Source: JBJFGR01 sp051892875 (GTDB taxonomy: Bacteria > Pseudomonadota > Gammaproteobacteria > Enterobacterales > Succinivibrionaceae). Taken from it: a stretch of 18,190 bases of DNA. Shown piece by piece: positions 7,334 through 13,993 of this stretch (positions are counted from its first letter, which is position 1; each line of letters begins with the position of its first letter). Below the pieces are notes generated by a model. The model saw only the letters and a list, made by a program, of their open reading frames with translations. It was not told where the DNA came from and made no database searches. Location of the stretch: NCBI GenBank assembly GCA_051892875.1, contig JBJFGR010000038.1, forward strand, positions 1-18,190, written 5' to 3'. The translations under genes and the position numbers were made by a program.

Positions 7334-7780
7334 ATGTCATTACGTGAAGATTTAAATGCAAAAATCAAAGCTTCAATGCTAGCTAAAGATAAAGAACGCA
7401 CTGCGGCTTTGCGTTTATTACTCTCTGAGGTTAAGAAAGTCGAAGTTGACCAGCGTATCACACTTGATGACAGCCAAATCATCGCTATTGTAACCAAAAT
7501 GGTTAAACAACGTGAAGATTCAGCTGCTCAGTATGCTAGTGCCGGCCGTCCTGAATTGGCTGAAGGTGAAAACTTTGAAGCTAGTGTTCTACAGGAATTT
7601 TTACCAGCACCATTAACAGACAAAGAAGTTGATGAGCTAATTGTTAAAGCTATTGCTGAAACAGGAGCACAGGCAATGTCTGATATGGCTAAGGTTATGG
7701 CATTTATTAAACCTCTTGCTACAGGTCGTACCGATATGGGTAAGTTAAGCAAGAAAGTTAAAGATGCTATTTCAAAATAA
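7334..7780 (+). CDS. yqeY: YqeY/GatB C-terminal-like protein
   Basis: A 148-residue cytoplasmic protein of the YqeY family, which resembles the tail domain of GatB in tRNA amidotransferase; its cellular role is not settled. Visible family pattern: KIKASMLAKDKERTAALRLL near the N-terminus, a central KMVKQREDSAAQY, FLPAPLTDKEVDELI, and a C-terminal TGRTDMGKLSKKVKDA. GAGG lies 9 nt before the ATG. It follows rpsU on the same strand, as in many proteobacteria where dnaG and rpoD come next; here a terminator follows instead. Confidence 0.93.
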   Translation: MSLREDLNAKIKASMLAKDKERTAALRLLLSEVKKVEVDQRITLDDSQIIAIVTKMVKQREDSAAQYASAGRPELAEGENFEASVLQEFLPAPLTDKEVDELIVKAIAETGAQAMSDMAKVMAFIKPLATGRTDMGKLSKKVKDAISK

Positions 7781-7810
7781 TTTCGGTTTCTTAGCATAAA
7801 ATATATATTT

Positions 7811-7843
7811 AGGATTGTAGACGACTACAATCCTTTATTTTTT
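7811..7843 (+). terminator. Rho-independent terminator after rpsU-yqeY
   Basis: AGGATTGTAG (7811-7820) and CTACAATCCT (7825-7834) form a perfect 10-bp stem with a 4-nt loop, running into TTTATTTTTT. It separates the ribosomal operon from flagellin 1. Confidence 0.9.
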
Positions 7844-7876
7844 CTGTCACTTTTTTGCCAAGTTCAATAATTTGAC

Positions 7877-7898
7877 GTTATAAATTATCTTTTATAAC
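7877..7898. repeat. Inverted repeat upstream of flagellin 1 promoter
   Basis: GTTATAAA (7877-7884) and TTTATAAC (7891-7898) are perfect 8-bp arms 6 bp apart. A second dyad, TTATAAA (7925-7931) with TTTATAA (7934-7940), adjoins the promoter. The distance upstream of the -24 element suits an enhancer-type activator site, but nothing identifies the protein. Confidence 0.35.
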
Positions 7899-7944
7899 CT
7901 CATAAAACCTTAATATATAATACTTTATAAATTTTTATAACACA

Positions 7945-7960
7945 TGGCATAATTTTTTCA
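7945..7960 (+). promoter_or_regulatory. Sigma-54-like promoter of flagellin 1
   Basis: TGGCATAATTTTTTCA fits the fixed sigma-54 geometry (GG at -24, C at -12 twelve bases later), with T in place of G in the -12 GC pair. The same variant precedes flagellins 2 and 3. The leader to the ATG at 8018 would be about 45 nt. Confidence 0.65.
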
Positions 7961-8017
7961 TATCCAATAATACAATTATCATATTTTAATTTTTAGATAG
8001 AGCTTTGGAGAATTATT

Positions 8018-9058
8018 ATGTCCCTTTATGTAAACACTAATGTATCATCACTGAATGCACAAAGACAATTAAGCAACTCTACCAGGTCACTAGACGTTTC
8101 TTATCAAAGATTAGCGTCAGGACTTAGAATTAATAGTGCAAAAGATGATGCTGCAGGTTTACAAATATCTGATCGTATGACTTCTCAAATCAATGGTCTA
8201 AACCAAGGTAATAGAAATGCTCAAGATGGTATTTCCTACTGTCAAACGGCTGAAGGTGCTATGGATGAAATAACAAATATGCTTCAGCGTATTAGAACTT
8301 TATCCATTCAATCAGCAAATGGTACAAATTCTAATAAAGATAGAGAAGCTATACAACAAGAAGTTACACAATTATGTACTGAAATCGACCGCATTGCATC
8401 CGATACAACATATGCTGGTGGCAATATTTTAAATGGTGAAAGAAAAATACAATTAGACTCAAACGATAAAACTATTAAAACCACAGAAACTACAACAAGT
8501 TCTAGTAATAATAAAACCATTAACTTCCAAGTCGGCGCCGATGCAAATCAAACTATAAGTGTTTCCTTAGGTTTTGATGCAACAATAAAAGATACACAAG
8601 CAACACCTCAAGATCAAAAATTTAAAGTTGGGTTTAGTATGTTAGGTCTAACCGTTCAAACCCAAACAAATGTGAATACAGATACAGTTTCTACTGATTT
8701 AGCAGGCACCACAAACAATTCAATTTTTGTAGTAAATAATGATGATAGCTTAGCATTTAATGTTTCAACAGCTACATCAGCACAAAATGTACTAAGTTGT
8801 ATTGATAAATACATAGGTGCTATTGACAGCAAACGTGCTGAATTAGGTGCTGTCCAAAATCGTCTAGAATCTACAATTAGAAATCAAAGTAACATTTCTC
8901 AAAATTTAAGTGATGCTCGTTCACAAATTAGAGATACGGACTTTGCTACAGAAACTGCCAATATGACTCAAACAAGTATTATTCAACAGGCTTCACAATC
9001 AATACTTACACAAGCTAACCAAAGACCTCAAATGGCTATTCAACTATTACAAGGTTAA
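8018..9058 (+). CDS. Flagellin 1 (cysteine-containing)
   Basis: Structural subunit of the flagellar filament, exported by the flagellar type III apparatus. The 346-residue protein has the conserved N-terminal D0/D1 region (about 1-140, beginning with VNTNVSSLNAQRQL and including LQRIRTLSIQSANG at 89-102), a short variable middle of about 110 residues, and a C-terminal D1/D0 region (about 260-346) ending in MAIQLLQG. It has three cysteines, C75, C120 and C261, which is unusual for flagellin. It is nearly identical to flagellin 2 at both ends but lacks most of that protein's central domain. GGAG lies 7 nt before the ATG. It is on the opposite strand from every other flagellar gene in the window. 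Confidence 0.97.
   Translation: MSLYVNTNVSSLNAQRQLSNSTRSLDVSYQRLASGLRINSAKDDAAGLQISDRMTSQINGLNQGNRNAQDGISYCQTAEGAMDEITNMLQRIRTLSIQSANGTNSNKDREAIQQEVTQLCTEIDRIASDTTYAGGNILNGERKIQLDSNDKTIKTTETTTSSSNNKTINFQVGADANQTISVSLGFDATIKDTQATPQDQKFKVGFSMLGLTVQTQTNVNTDTVSTDLAGTTNNSIFVVNNDDSLAFNVSTATSAQNVLSCIDKYIGAIDSKRAELGAVQNRLESTIRNQSNISQNLSDARSQIRDTDFATETANMTQTSIIQQASQSILTQANQRPQMAIQLLQG
8855..8886 (+). repeat. 32-bp exact match to flagellin 2 in inverted orientation
   Basis: This stretch of the flagellin 1 3' coding region is identical, on the other strand, to 12568-12599 in flagellin 2. It is the longest exact run I found between the two genes; surrounding sequence has drifted at synonymous positions. 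Confidence 0.75.
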
Positions 9059-9070
9059 TAAACCTTTATA

Positions 9071-9100
9071 TAAAGGCGGTGATATAATTTACCGCCTTTA
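9071..9100. terminator. Hairpin between convergent flagellin 1 and the fliS operon
   Basis: TAAAGGCGGT (9071-9080) and ACCGCCTTTA (9091-9100) make a perfect 10-bp stem with a 10-nt loop. It lies between two convergent genes and is symmetrical, so it could serve both. U-runs are weak on either strand. Confidence 0.75.
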
Positions 9101-9112
9101 CACTCCTTATTT

Positions 9113-9505
9113 TTAATATCCTCTGATTTGCTTATACCTATTAAGCCCTTTATTACCAAACCTTAATTTTACCAAAGATTTTTGTAGTTCATTATGCTCT
9201 ATATTAAAAATTTTTATAGATTCTTCAAATATTACAATTAACTTTTCTAAATCTTGCCTATTATCTATTCCATTTTCAGACAAACTCTTATCAGCAAGTT
9301 CTTTAGCATCTCTTTCTATATTTCTAGTTATTGCTTCTACGTCTTCACGAATCTCTTCATAATCCTTAGATGATTGCATTAATGCTATAAGTTCTTTTAT
9401 TTTTTCCAGCAAATCCTTAACACCAAAGCTTTGACAACTCTTTAAAGCGTCAATAACTTTTATGTCAAGATTAGCTAAATTTATTTGAAAATCTACATCA
9501 CTCAT
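9113..9505 (-). CDS. Small helical protein in the fliT position
   Basis: A 130-residue protein with no motif I recognise. It looks mainly alpha-helical and charged (many Glu, Asp and Lys, Ile/Leu heptad-like spacing), with no signal peptide or membrane segment. One cysteine is at residue 24. It starts 24 bp after the fliS stop with no clear Shine-Dalgarno, suggesting translation coupled to or dependent on upstream genes. In enterobacteria the order fliD-fliS-fliT places the FliD export chaperone FliT here, and FliT is also a short helical protein. FliT-like function is therefore an inference from position, size and predicted helicity, not from sequence match. Confidence 0.6.
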   Translation of the reverse strand: MSDVDFQINLANLDIKVIDALKSCQSFGVKDLLEKIKELIALMQSSKDYEEIREDVEAITRNIERDAKELADKSLSENGIDNRQDLEKLIVIFEESIKIFNIEHNELQKSLVKLRFGNKGLNRYKQIRGY

Positions 9506-9529
9506 ATTAAATTTTAATTCAATATTTTG

Positions 9530-9967
9530 TTATTTCCGATTCATTTCTTGTTCGTCTAGAGCTTTACGTTGTGCATATGCCTTTTGCTTTTCAGATTCAG
9601 GAATTTTATCCCATGCTTGTTTAATCGGTAAAAGCAATTTTATAACTTCATCTAAAGCAGCAGTATCTAAGTTAATAGCTGCATCATTTAATCTTTGCTT
9701 AACATATATATACAAATTATTAAAATTCTCAGCTATCTGCCCCTGATTCATATCTATACCAGTTTGCAAACCTGTAACTATTGCTATAGCTTTTTCAATT
9801 CTATCTGCTTTATAAGCATAATCCTTTCTCTCAATTGCCCCCTTTGCTTGAGCAATTCTTTCGAACAAACCGGCATATAACATTGATATTATTCTATGAG
9901 GATCTGCAACTGATATTTCAGCTTCTAAATTTGTAGTTTTATAAGCCTTTAAATTTCTACCGTACAT
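9530..9967 (-). CDS. fliS: Flagellin export chaperone FliS
   Basis: Cytoplasmic four-helix chaperone that binds the C-terminus of flagellin and prevents premature polymerisation before export. The 145-residue protein starts MYGRNLKAYKTTNLEAEISVA and continues ADPHRIISMLYAGLFERIAQ, the family's typical N-terminal and first-helix pattern. Then follow AKGAIERKDYAYKADRIEKA and a region matching the usual NxxxLYxYxxxRL motif (NNLYIYVKQRLNDA, about 103-116). The C-terminal tail is Lys/Glu-rich. AGGAG precedes the ATG by 6 nt. With three flagellins in the window, it probably serves several clients. A hairpin lies just upstream, between fliD and fliS. Confidence 0.95.
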   Translation of the reverse strand: MYGRNLKAYKTTNLEAEISVADPHRIISMLYAGLFERIAQAKGAIERKDYAYKADRIEKAIAIVTGLQTGIDMNQGQIAENFNNLYIYVKQRLNDAAINLDTAALDEVIKLLLPIKQAWDKIPESEKQKAYAQRKALDEQEMNRK

Positions 9968-9977
9968 TTATTCTCCT

Positions 9978-10003
9978 AAAAAAATAGCACCTTTTACAGT
10001 GCC
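9978..10003 (-). terminator. Hairpin with U-run between fliD and fliS
   Basis: On the minus strand GGCAC (10003-9999) pairs with GTGCT (9990-9986), a 5-bp stem including one G-U, loop of 8 nt, followed by A and seven Ts. It stands just before the fliS ribosome-binding site. It may be a weak partial terminator lowering fliS expression relative to fliD. Confidence 0.4.
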
Positions 10004-10060
10004 ATTATATGTCATTTATTTAGATAAAACATAAGCATACTTCAAATTATAATTATCATA

Positions 10061-11521
10061 TTACTTATTATTATTACTATTATTCACACTCATTGCACTA
10101 CTTAAATATGAAAGTGAGGTATTTAAATTTGCTATTAAAGTATCCAAACTGGAATATTTTGCTCTTAAAGCTGACTCATATTTTTCTATAGCAACATCAT
10201 TTGCATTGGATTTGTTTTCATAGCTCTTTATATCACTATTTAAAGAGTCTGTACGTTTATCTAAAACACCACCACTCTTTGTATATTCATCTAGTGTTTC
10301 ACTCATTTTTTTAGAAATACTGTTATCACCAGAAAACATCGCAACTAACTGTTCATAATTATTATCAACAATTTCATCAAACTTTTCAGAATCTAAACTT
10401 AATTTACCATTGTTATCCATCTTAAAACCCATGGTAAATATATTATTACAATCTGATGAACCTATTGAAAATGATGATAACATATTCGATAACGTTGACT
10501 TTATAGTTGAACAAGTACTATCACCAGCTAAATAACCACCGTCATCATTACATTGACCATTCGTATAAGTATTTCTTTTTGATAAACTATCTAATGTATC
10601 TCTTAATCCATTATAAGTATTAATAAATGATTCAACCATGCTCTTTAAAGCACCTGTATCTGTGGATATACTCAATTTATTAGACTTGTATCCAGTAGTT
10701 GTACTACCATCTGCTTCAGTGATCGTTTCTGTATCTGACAATCTTTTTACTTCAATTTTTAATCCTTTAATTTTATCGTCAAATACATTATTTTCACTAG
10801 TTAACTCAGCCCCATCAACTTCTATCTTGGCATCAACACCCTTACGAACTAACTGCATTCCAGTTCCACTAGTATTGTCAAGATTAGCTTCAAAAGCTTT
10901 TAATTTATCAGAACCTTCAGAGGTTATAGTAAAATTACTATACTTTTCACCTGTATTACCAGAATCCAATACAAACTTTGAAGAACCATCTGCTAAAGTT
11001 AAAATATTTGCATTTACACCAAAACTTGAACTTTCTTGATTAATCTTCTTACGCAGAGTTTCAAGTGTATCTTCTTCATCTACATCAACTGTAAAGGATT
11101 TTTCATCATCACCTGAACCTATTGAAAATGTTAGTTTCCCAGCTCCTAACTTTTCAGTTGAATCAGCCACAGTTGTTGAATATGCTGTACTTGCAGATAA
11201 TTGAGTAACTGTAATATTATAATTACCATTTGATGCGTCTTCTTTGGTAGAAACTGTAAATACTTTATCACTTGAATCTTGATTAATAGATACAGTTCTC
11301 TTATTAAATGAATTCTTCTTAGAAACATCATCTAAAACATCTTTAAAATTACTCAGAGCACTTTTTAACTTACCAACACCTGTAAGCTCTATGTTAGCAT
11401 TTGTCTTTTTCTTGGTAATACTACTCTGCAACTGCGTCCTTTTAGCTGACACAGAAGCAGAAATAATACTTTCAAAATCAATACCTGAAGCCACACCTGC
11501 TGAAGTAACTGAAGACGCCAT
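10061..11521 (-). CDS. fliD: Flagellar filament cap protein FliD
   Basis: Hook-associated protein 2, which caps the growing filament and folds incoming flagellin. The 486-residue protein opens ASGIDFESIISASVSAKRTQ (11-30), typical of FliD_N (about 10-110), and has a FliD_C region (about 225-470) with the helical SFINTYNGLRDTLDSLS (298-314) and a C-terminal coiled-coil-like tail. The middle carries the variable surface domains. It has three cysteines, C324, C337 and C358, all in the region between the conserved helix and the Leu-rich tail. A strong purine-rich GAGGGGG precedes the ATG. It lies 47 bp after flaG and before fliS, the normal filament-assembly order. Confidence 0.95.
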   Translation of the reverse strand: MASSVTSAGVASGIDFESIISASVSAKRTQLQSSITKKKTNANIELTGVGKLKSALSNFKDVLDDVSKKNSFNKRTVSINQDSSDKVFTVSTKEDASNGNYNITVTQLSASTAYSTTVADSTEKLGAGKLTFSIGSGDDEKSFTVDVDEEDTLETLRKKINQESSSFGVNANILTLADGSSKFVLDSGNTGEKYSNFTITSEGSDKLKAFEANLDNTSGTGMQLVRKGVDAKIEVDGAELTSENNVFDDKIKGLKIEVKRLSDTETITEADGSTTTGYKSNKLSISTDTGALKSMVESFINTYNGLRDTLDSLSKRNTYTNGQCNDDGGYLAGDSTCSTIKSTLSNMLSSFSIGSSDCNNIFTMGFKMDNNGKLSLDSEKFDEIVDNNYEQLVAMFSGDNSISKKMSETLDEYTKSGGVLDKRTDSLNSDIKSYENKSNANDVAIEKYESALRAKYSSLDTLIANLNTSLSYLSSAMSVNNSNNNK

Positions 11522-11568
11522 ATATTCCCCCTCAAAAATAATTATTTTATATGCTTAAATAGCATTTT

Positions 11569-12111
11569 TTAAATCTTCTGGTCTAATAATAAACCTCGGA
11601 GATCCTCTGTGGCTACATCTCCACCCATTTTATCTCTTGTTTCGGATATTCTTTTTGCTAACTCAATAAACTCCTCACTAGGAATCTGTCTAATTACTTC
11701 ATCCGTATTCGAATCTGTAACCGTAACCACAGTCCTATTTAAATCATCCTCTAACGCAAAACTTAAACCAAAAGTCCTAGTCAATGAAGTCATATCAGAC
11801 GCTAAAATTTCAGCTTCTTCACGCACTTTCTCTTGCTGTTTTTCTTCTTTAGCCTTATCTTCTTCTTTAGCCTTATCTTCTTCTTTTTGAATAGCTTGCT
11901 TATTATTTTGTTTACTAGATAACTCATCAACAGTTTTTTGCACTAAATCTTTTGCATTAACGGCATTGGCCTGACTATCAACCTCTGTTGCTTTTGTTGT
12001 CTTAGTATTACTTATACTTGCAACCGCTTGAGTTACCTCTGAAGAAGAAATCTGCACCTTACTATTTTTGGCCAAAAAATCTGCCGATGTATTTACAACT
12101 GCATCTATCAT
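11569..12111 (-). CDS. flaG: FlaG family flagellar protein with charged repeat linker
   Basis: FlaG proteins are encoded next to fliD in many polarly flagellated bacteria and affect filament length; the exact mechanism is unsettled. The conserved FlaG domain is at about 110-165: FGLSFALEDDLNRTVVTVTD, then EVIRQIPSEEFIELAKRISE. At 180 residues the protein is longer than most FlaG members as I recall. Most of the excess is a charged linker at 76-98 built from a six-residue KEEDKA-type repeat, encoded by an 18-bp tandem repeat. A GAGAGGG purine run precedes the ATG by about 7 nt. It is the first gene of flaG-fliD-fliS and lies below two sigma-28-like promoters. Confidence 0.88.
   Translation of the reverse strand: MIDAVVNTSADFLAKNSKVQISSSEVTQAVASISNTKTTKATEVDSQANAVNAKDLVQKTVDELSSKQNNKQAIQKEEDKAKEEDKAKEEKQQEKVREEAEILASDMTSLTRTFGLSFALEDDLNRTVVTVTDSNTDEVIRQIPSEEFIELAKRISETRDKMGGDVATEDLRGLLLDQKI
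11851..11886 (-). repeat. 18-bp tandem repeat in flaG
   Basis: The plus-strand unit AGCCTTATCTTCTTCTTT occurs twice in a row (11851-11868, 11869-11886), with a further half unit at 11842-11850. The period is a multiple of three, so gain or loss of a unit would alter linker length by six residues without a frameshift. Confidence 0.9.
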
Positions 12112-12215
12112 AATTGTACCCTCTCTCTCGCATTTTCTTAGAACCAGTGTTTTCTAATAATATTTATTATTTTTTATAGTTCTATCTAAATAGCTCATAA
12201 TCATTTATTCATATT

Positions 12216-12242
12216 GTATCGTAGTTTTATTTTATTACTTTA
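12216..12242 (-). promoter_or_regulatory. Sigma-28-like promoter (proximal) of flaG operon
   Basis: Minus strand TAAAGTAA (12242-12235), exactly 11 bp, then TACGATAC (12223-12216). Against the enterobacterial FliA consensus TAAAGTTT-N11-GCCGATAA this gives 6/8 and 5/8, keeping the CGATA core. Predicted leader is about 95-100 nt. Confidence 0.55.
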
Positions 12243-12260
12243 CAATACCCCTATGCTTTT

Positions 12261-12287
12261 ATAGCGACAAACTTTTATAAAACTTTA
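12261..12287 (-). promoter_or_regulatory. Sigma-28-like promoter (distal) of flaG operon
   Basis: Minus strand TAAAGTTT (12287-12280) is a perfect -35, followed after exactly 11 bp by GTCGCTAT (12268-12261), 5/8 to the FliA -10. It sits 45 bp upstream of the proximal site. Only one of the two may be used. Confidence 0.5.
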
Positions 12288-12329
12288 AAAAAAATTTAAA
12301 ACTTTTTATTAAATAATTAAAACTTTTAT

Positions 12330-12355
12330 AAAAAAAGCCAGTGAAAATCACTGGC
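12330..12355 (-). terminator. Rho-independent terminator of flagellin 2
   Basis: On the minus strand GCCAGTGA (12355-12348) pairs perfectly with TCACTGGC (12344-12337), 8 bp with a 3-nt loop, followed by seven Ts. A smaller hairpin, GAGCT-ATT-AGCTC, lies between it and the stop codon. Confidence 0.92.
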
Positions 12356-12395
12356 AATAAGGATAGAGCTAATAGCTCAAGAGAGAAACTTTTTT

Positions 12396-13628
12396 TTAGC
12401 CTTGTAACAATTGTATTGCCATCTGCGGTCTCTGATTTGCTTGACTTAATATTGACTGAGATGCTTGTTGTATTATATTTGTCTGGGTCATATTAGCCGT
12501 TTCTGTCGCAAAATCAGTATCTCTAATTTGTGAACGTGCATCGCTTAAGTTTTGAGAAATGTTGCTCTGATTTCTAATTGTAGATTCTAGACGATTTTGT
12601 ACAGCACCTAATTCTGCTCGCTTGCTATCTATTGTACCTATAAAACTATCAATTACCCCAAGGGCTGCTTGAGCATTGTCGGCAGTAGATACATCAAATG
12701 ATATAGCATCTGTCGCTTTAGATAATGAAGTATTGGAAATAAATCCTTTATTATTACCCAAATTTGCAGCTGTAGAACCCAACCCTAATGATTCTGCCAT
12801 ATCTTTTATTGTCCAGCCTTTTGTCTCAATATTATTAATTTGAGCTTTTTCCAATTTTACCAAATGAGAATCCTTACCATTTTTAGCGTTAACAAGAATG
12901 TTACCATCTGCATCCCTAGCTTCTACCACTACTACATCGTTCTTTGAATAATAATTACCATCAGTATGTAACATAATATCCGTTTTTAATGTTCCATCCG
13001 CTTCAAATGCGTCAGTTTTTTTTACAGTATTAACATTATCTTTTACAATACAAGTTGATTTAGTATAATCAATAGCCACATTCGCGGTTTCTGTTGTTTT
13101 ATAACTTTTTACTTCATTACCTAGAGCTATTGATATTGTCTGGTTTGCATCAGCACCTACCTGGAATGTAGTCATTTTTCTGCCTAGACCATCTGCTGCA
13201 CCTTTTGTACCATCTAGTATTTTTTCACCTGCATAAGTTGTATCACATGCGATTCTATCTACTTCCGCTGATAATTGAGCAACTTCTTCTTGTATTGCTT
13301 TTCGATCACTTTCAGAATTTGTACCATTTGCTGATTGTATTGCCAAAGTTCTTATACGCTGAAGCATATTGGTTATTTCATCCATTGCTCCTTCAGCAGT
13401 TTGTGAAAATGAAATCCCATCCTGAGCATTGCGGTTACCTTGATTTAAACCGTTTATTTGAGAAGTCATTCTATCTGAAATTTGTAAACCAGCAGCGTCA
13501 TCCTTAGCACTGTTAATTCTCAAACCTGATGCTAATCTTTGATACGAGGTATCCAATAATCGTGTAGAATTATTCAACTGTCTTTGAGCATTCAAAGAAG
13601 ATACATTTGTATTTACATATAAAGCCAT
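12396..13628 (-). CDS. Flagellin 2 (longest, with enlarged central domain)
   Basis: Filament subunit of 410 residues. The N-terminal (about 1-140) and C-terminal (about 325-410) regions closely match flagellin 1 at protein level, including LQRIRTLAIQSANG and the end MAIQLLQG. The central variable part is about 65 residues longer, with a DGNYYSKNDVVVVEARDADG-like beta-rich stretch near 223-242, presumably a surface-exposed D2/D3 domain. Cysteines are at C128 and C193. Gene-end DNA differs from flagellin 1 mainly at synonymous sites. AGGAG precedes the ATG. It has its own sigma-54-like promoter about 160 bp upstream, a leader of about 150 nt and a strong terminator, so it is probably monocistronic. 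Confidence 0.97.
   Translation of the reverse strand: MALYVNTNVSSLNAQRQLNNSTRLLDTSYQRLASGLRINSAKDDAAGLQISDRMTSQINGLNQGNRNAQDGISFSQTAEGAMDEITNMLQRIRTLAIQSANGTNSESDRKAIQEEVAQLSAEVDRIACDTTYAGEKILDGTKGAADGLGRKMTTFQVGADANQTISIALGNEVKSYKTTETANVAIDYTKSTCIVKDNVNTVKKTDAFEADGTLKTDIMLHTDGNYYSKNDVVVVEARDADGNILVNAKNGKDSHLVKLEKAQINNIETKGWTIKDMAESLGLGSTAANLGNNKGFISNTSLSKATDAISFDVSTADNAQAALGVIDSFIGTIDSKRAELGAVQNRLESTIRNQSNISQNLSDARSQIRDTDFATETANMTQTNIIQQASQSILSQANQRPQMAIQLLQG
12568..12599 (-). repeat. 32-bp exact match to flagellin 1 in inverted orientation
   Basis: This is the reverse complement of 8855-8886 and lies in the conserved 3' coding region of flagellin 2. The two copies flank the fliT-position gene, fliS, fliD and flaG. 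Confidence 0.75.
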
Positions 13629-13789
13629 CTTTTTTCTCCTAAACTTCTATCCTTTTTAACAATAACAATTAATAACTGTTTTAATTTAGTTTTTGTTGTA
13701 TTTTTATCATTTATTTTTATATTCTTTTTTATTTATAATTTTTTTGTTTACTAAACTAAAGTTATTACTACTGTACATACTTTACTATA

Positions 13790-13805
13790 TGAAAATACTG
13801 TGCCA
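13790..13805 (-). promoter_or_regulatory. Sigma-54-like promoter of flagellin 2
   Basis: Minus strand TGGCACAGTATTTTCA is preceded by T (TTGGCAC is a perfect -24 box) and has TTTCA at -12 with the correct fixed spacing. It continues TATAG, as at flagellin 3. The leader is about 150 nt. Confidence 0.75.
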
Positions 13806-13914
13806 ACTCTAAAAAAAAATTTATTTTTTTTTGTAAACCCTTATTTATTAAAACTTTATTAGAGTTTAACCAAAAAATAAATCATCTTTTCATTTTTTGC
13901 CAACTTTTTATTCA

Positions 13915-13930
13915 TGGCAAAATTTTGTCA
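13915..13930. repeat. Near-perfect palindrome downstream of flagellin 3
   Basis: TGGCAAAATTTTGTCA is symmetrical except for one mismatched pair. It lies between the flagellin 3 terminator and the flagellin 2 promoter, about 110 bp upstream of the latter's -24 box, a plausible distance for an enhancer-binding activator. It also resembles a sigma-54 element reading rightward, though no gene follows that way. Confidence 0.35.
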
Positions 13931-13936
13931 GTACAT

Positions 13937-13963
13937 AAAAAAACCGGCAGTTTAATTTGCCGG
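13937..13963 (-). terminator. Rho-independent terminator of flagellin 3
   Basis: On the minus strand CCGGCA (13963-13958) pairs with TGCCGG (13949-13944), a GC-rich 6-bp stem with an 8-nt loop, followed by seven Ts. It lies 31 bp past the flagellin 3 stop. Confidence 0.9.
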
Positions 13964-13993
13964 CAAGGAATTTATTAAATCAACTTCAATAAT

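Noticed and set aside
9985..10004. TGGCAC ahead of fliS as a sigma-54 promoter
   Set aside because: The -12 box does not match, and a start there would fall only a few bases before the fliS ATG; the sequence is better explained as a hairpin with a U-run.
13205..13507. Open frames on the strand opposite the flagellin, fliD, tsaD and lamB genes
   Set aside because: They are antisense to well-supported genes, lack recognisable domains or ribosome-binding sites, and follow from the codon pattern of the real gene.
13850..13857. TAAAGTTT on the minus strand upstream of flagellin 2 as a sigma-28 promoter
   Set aside because: The sequence 11 bp downstream (GTTTACAA) lacks the CGA core, and the site lies upstream of a better sigma-54-like promoter.
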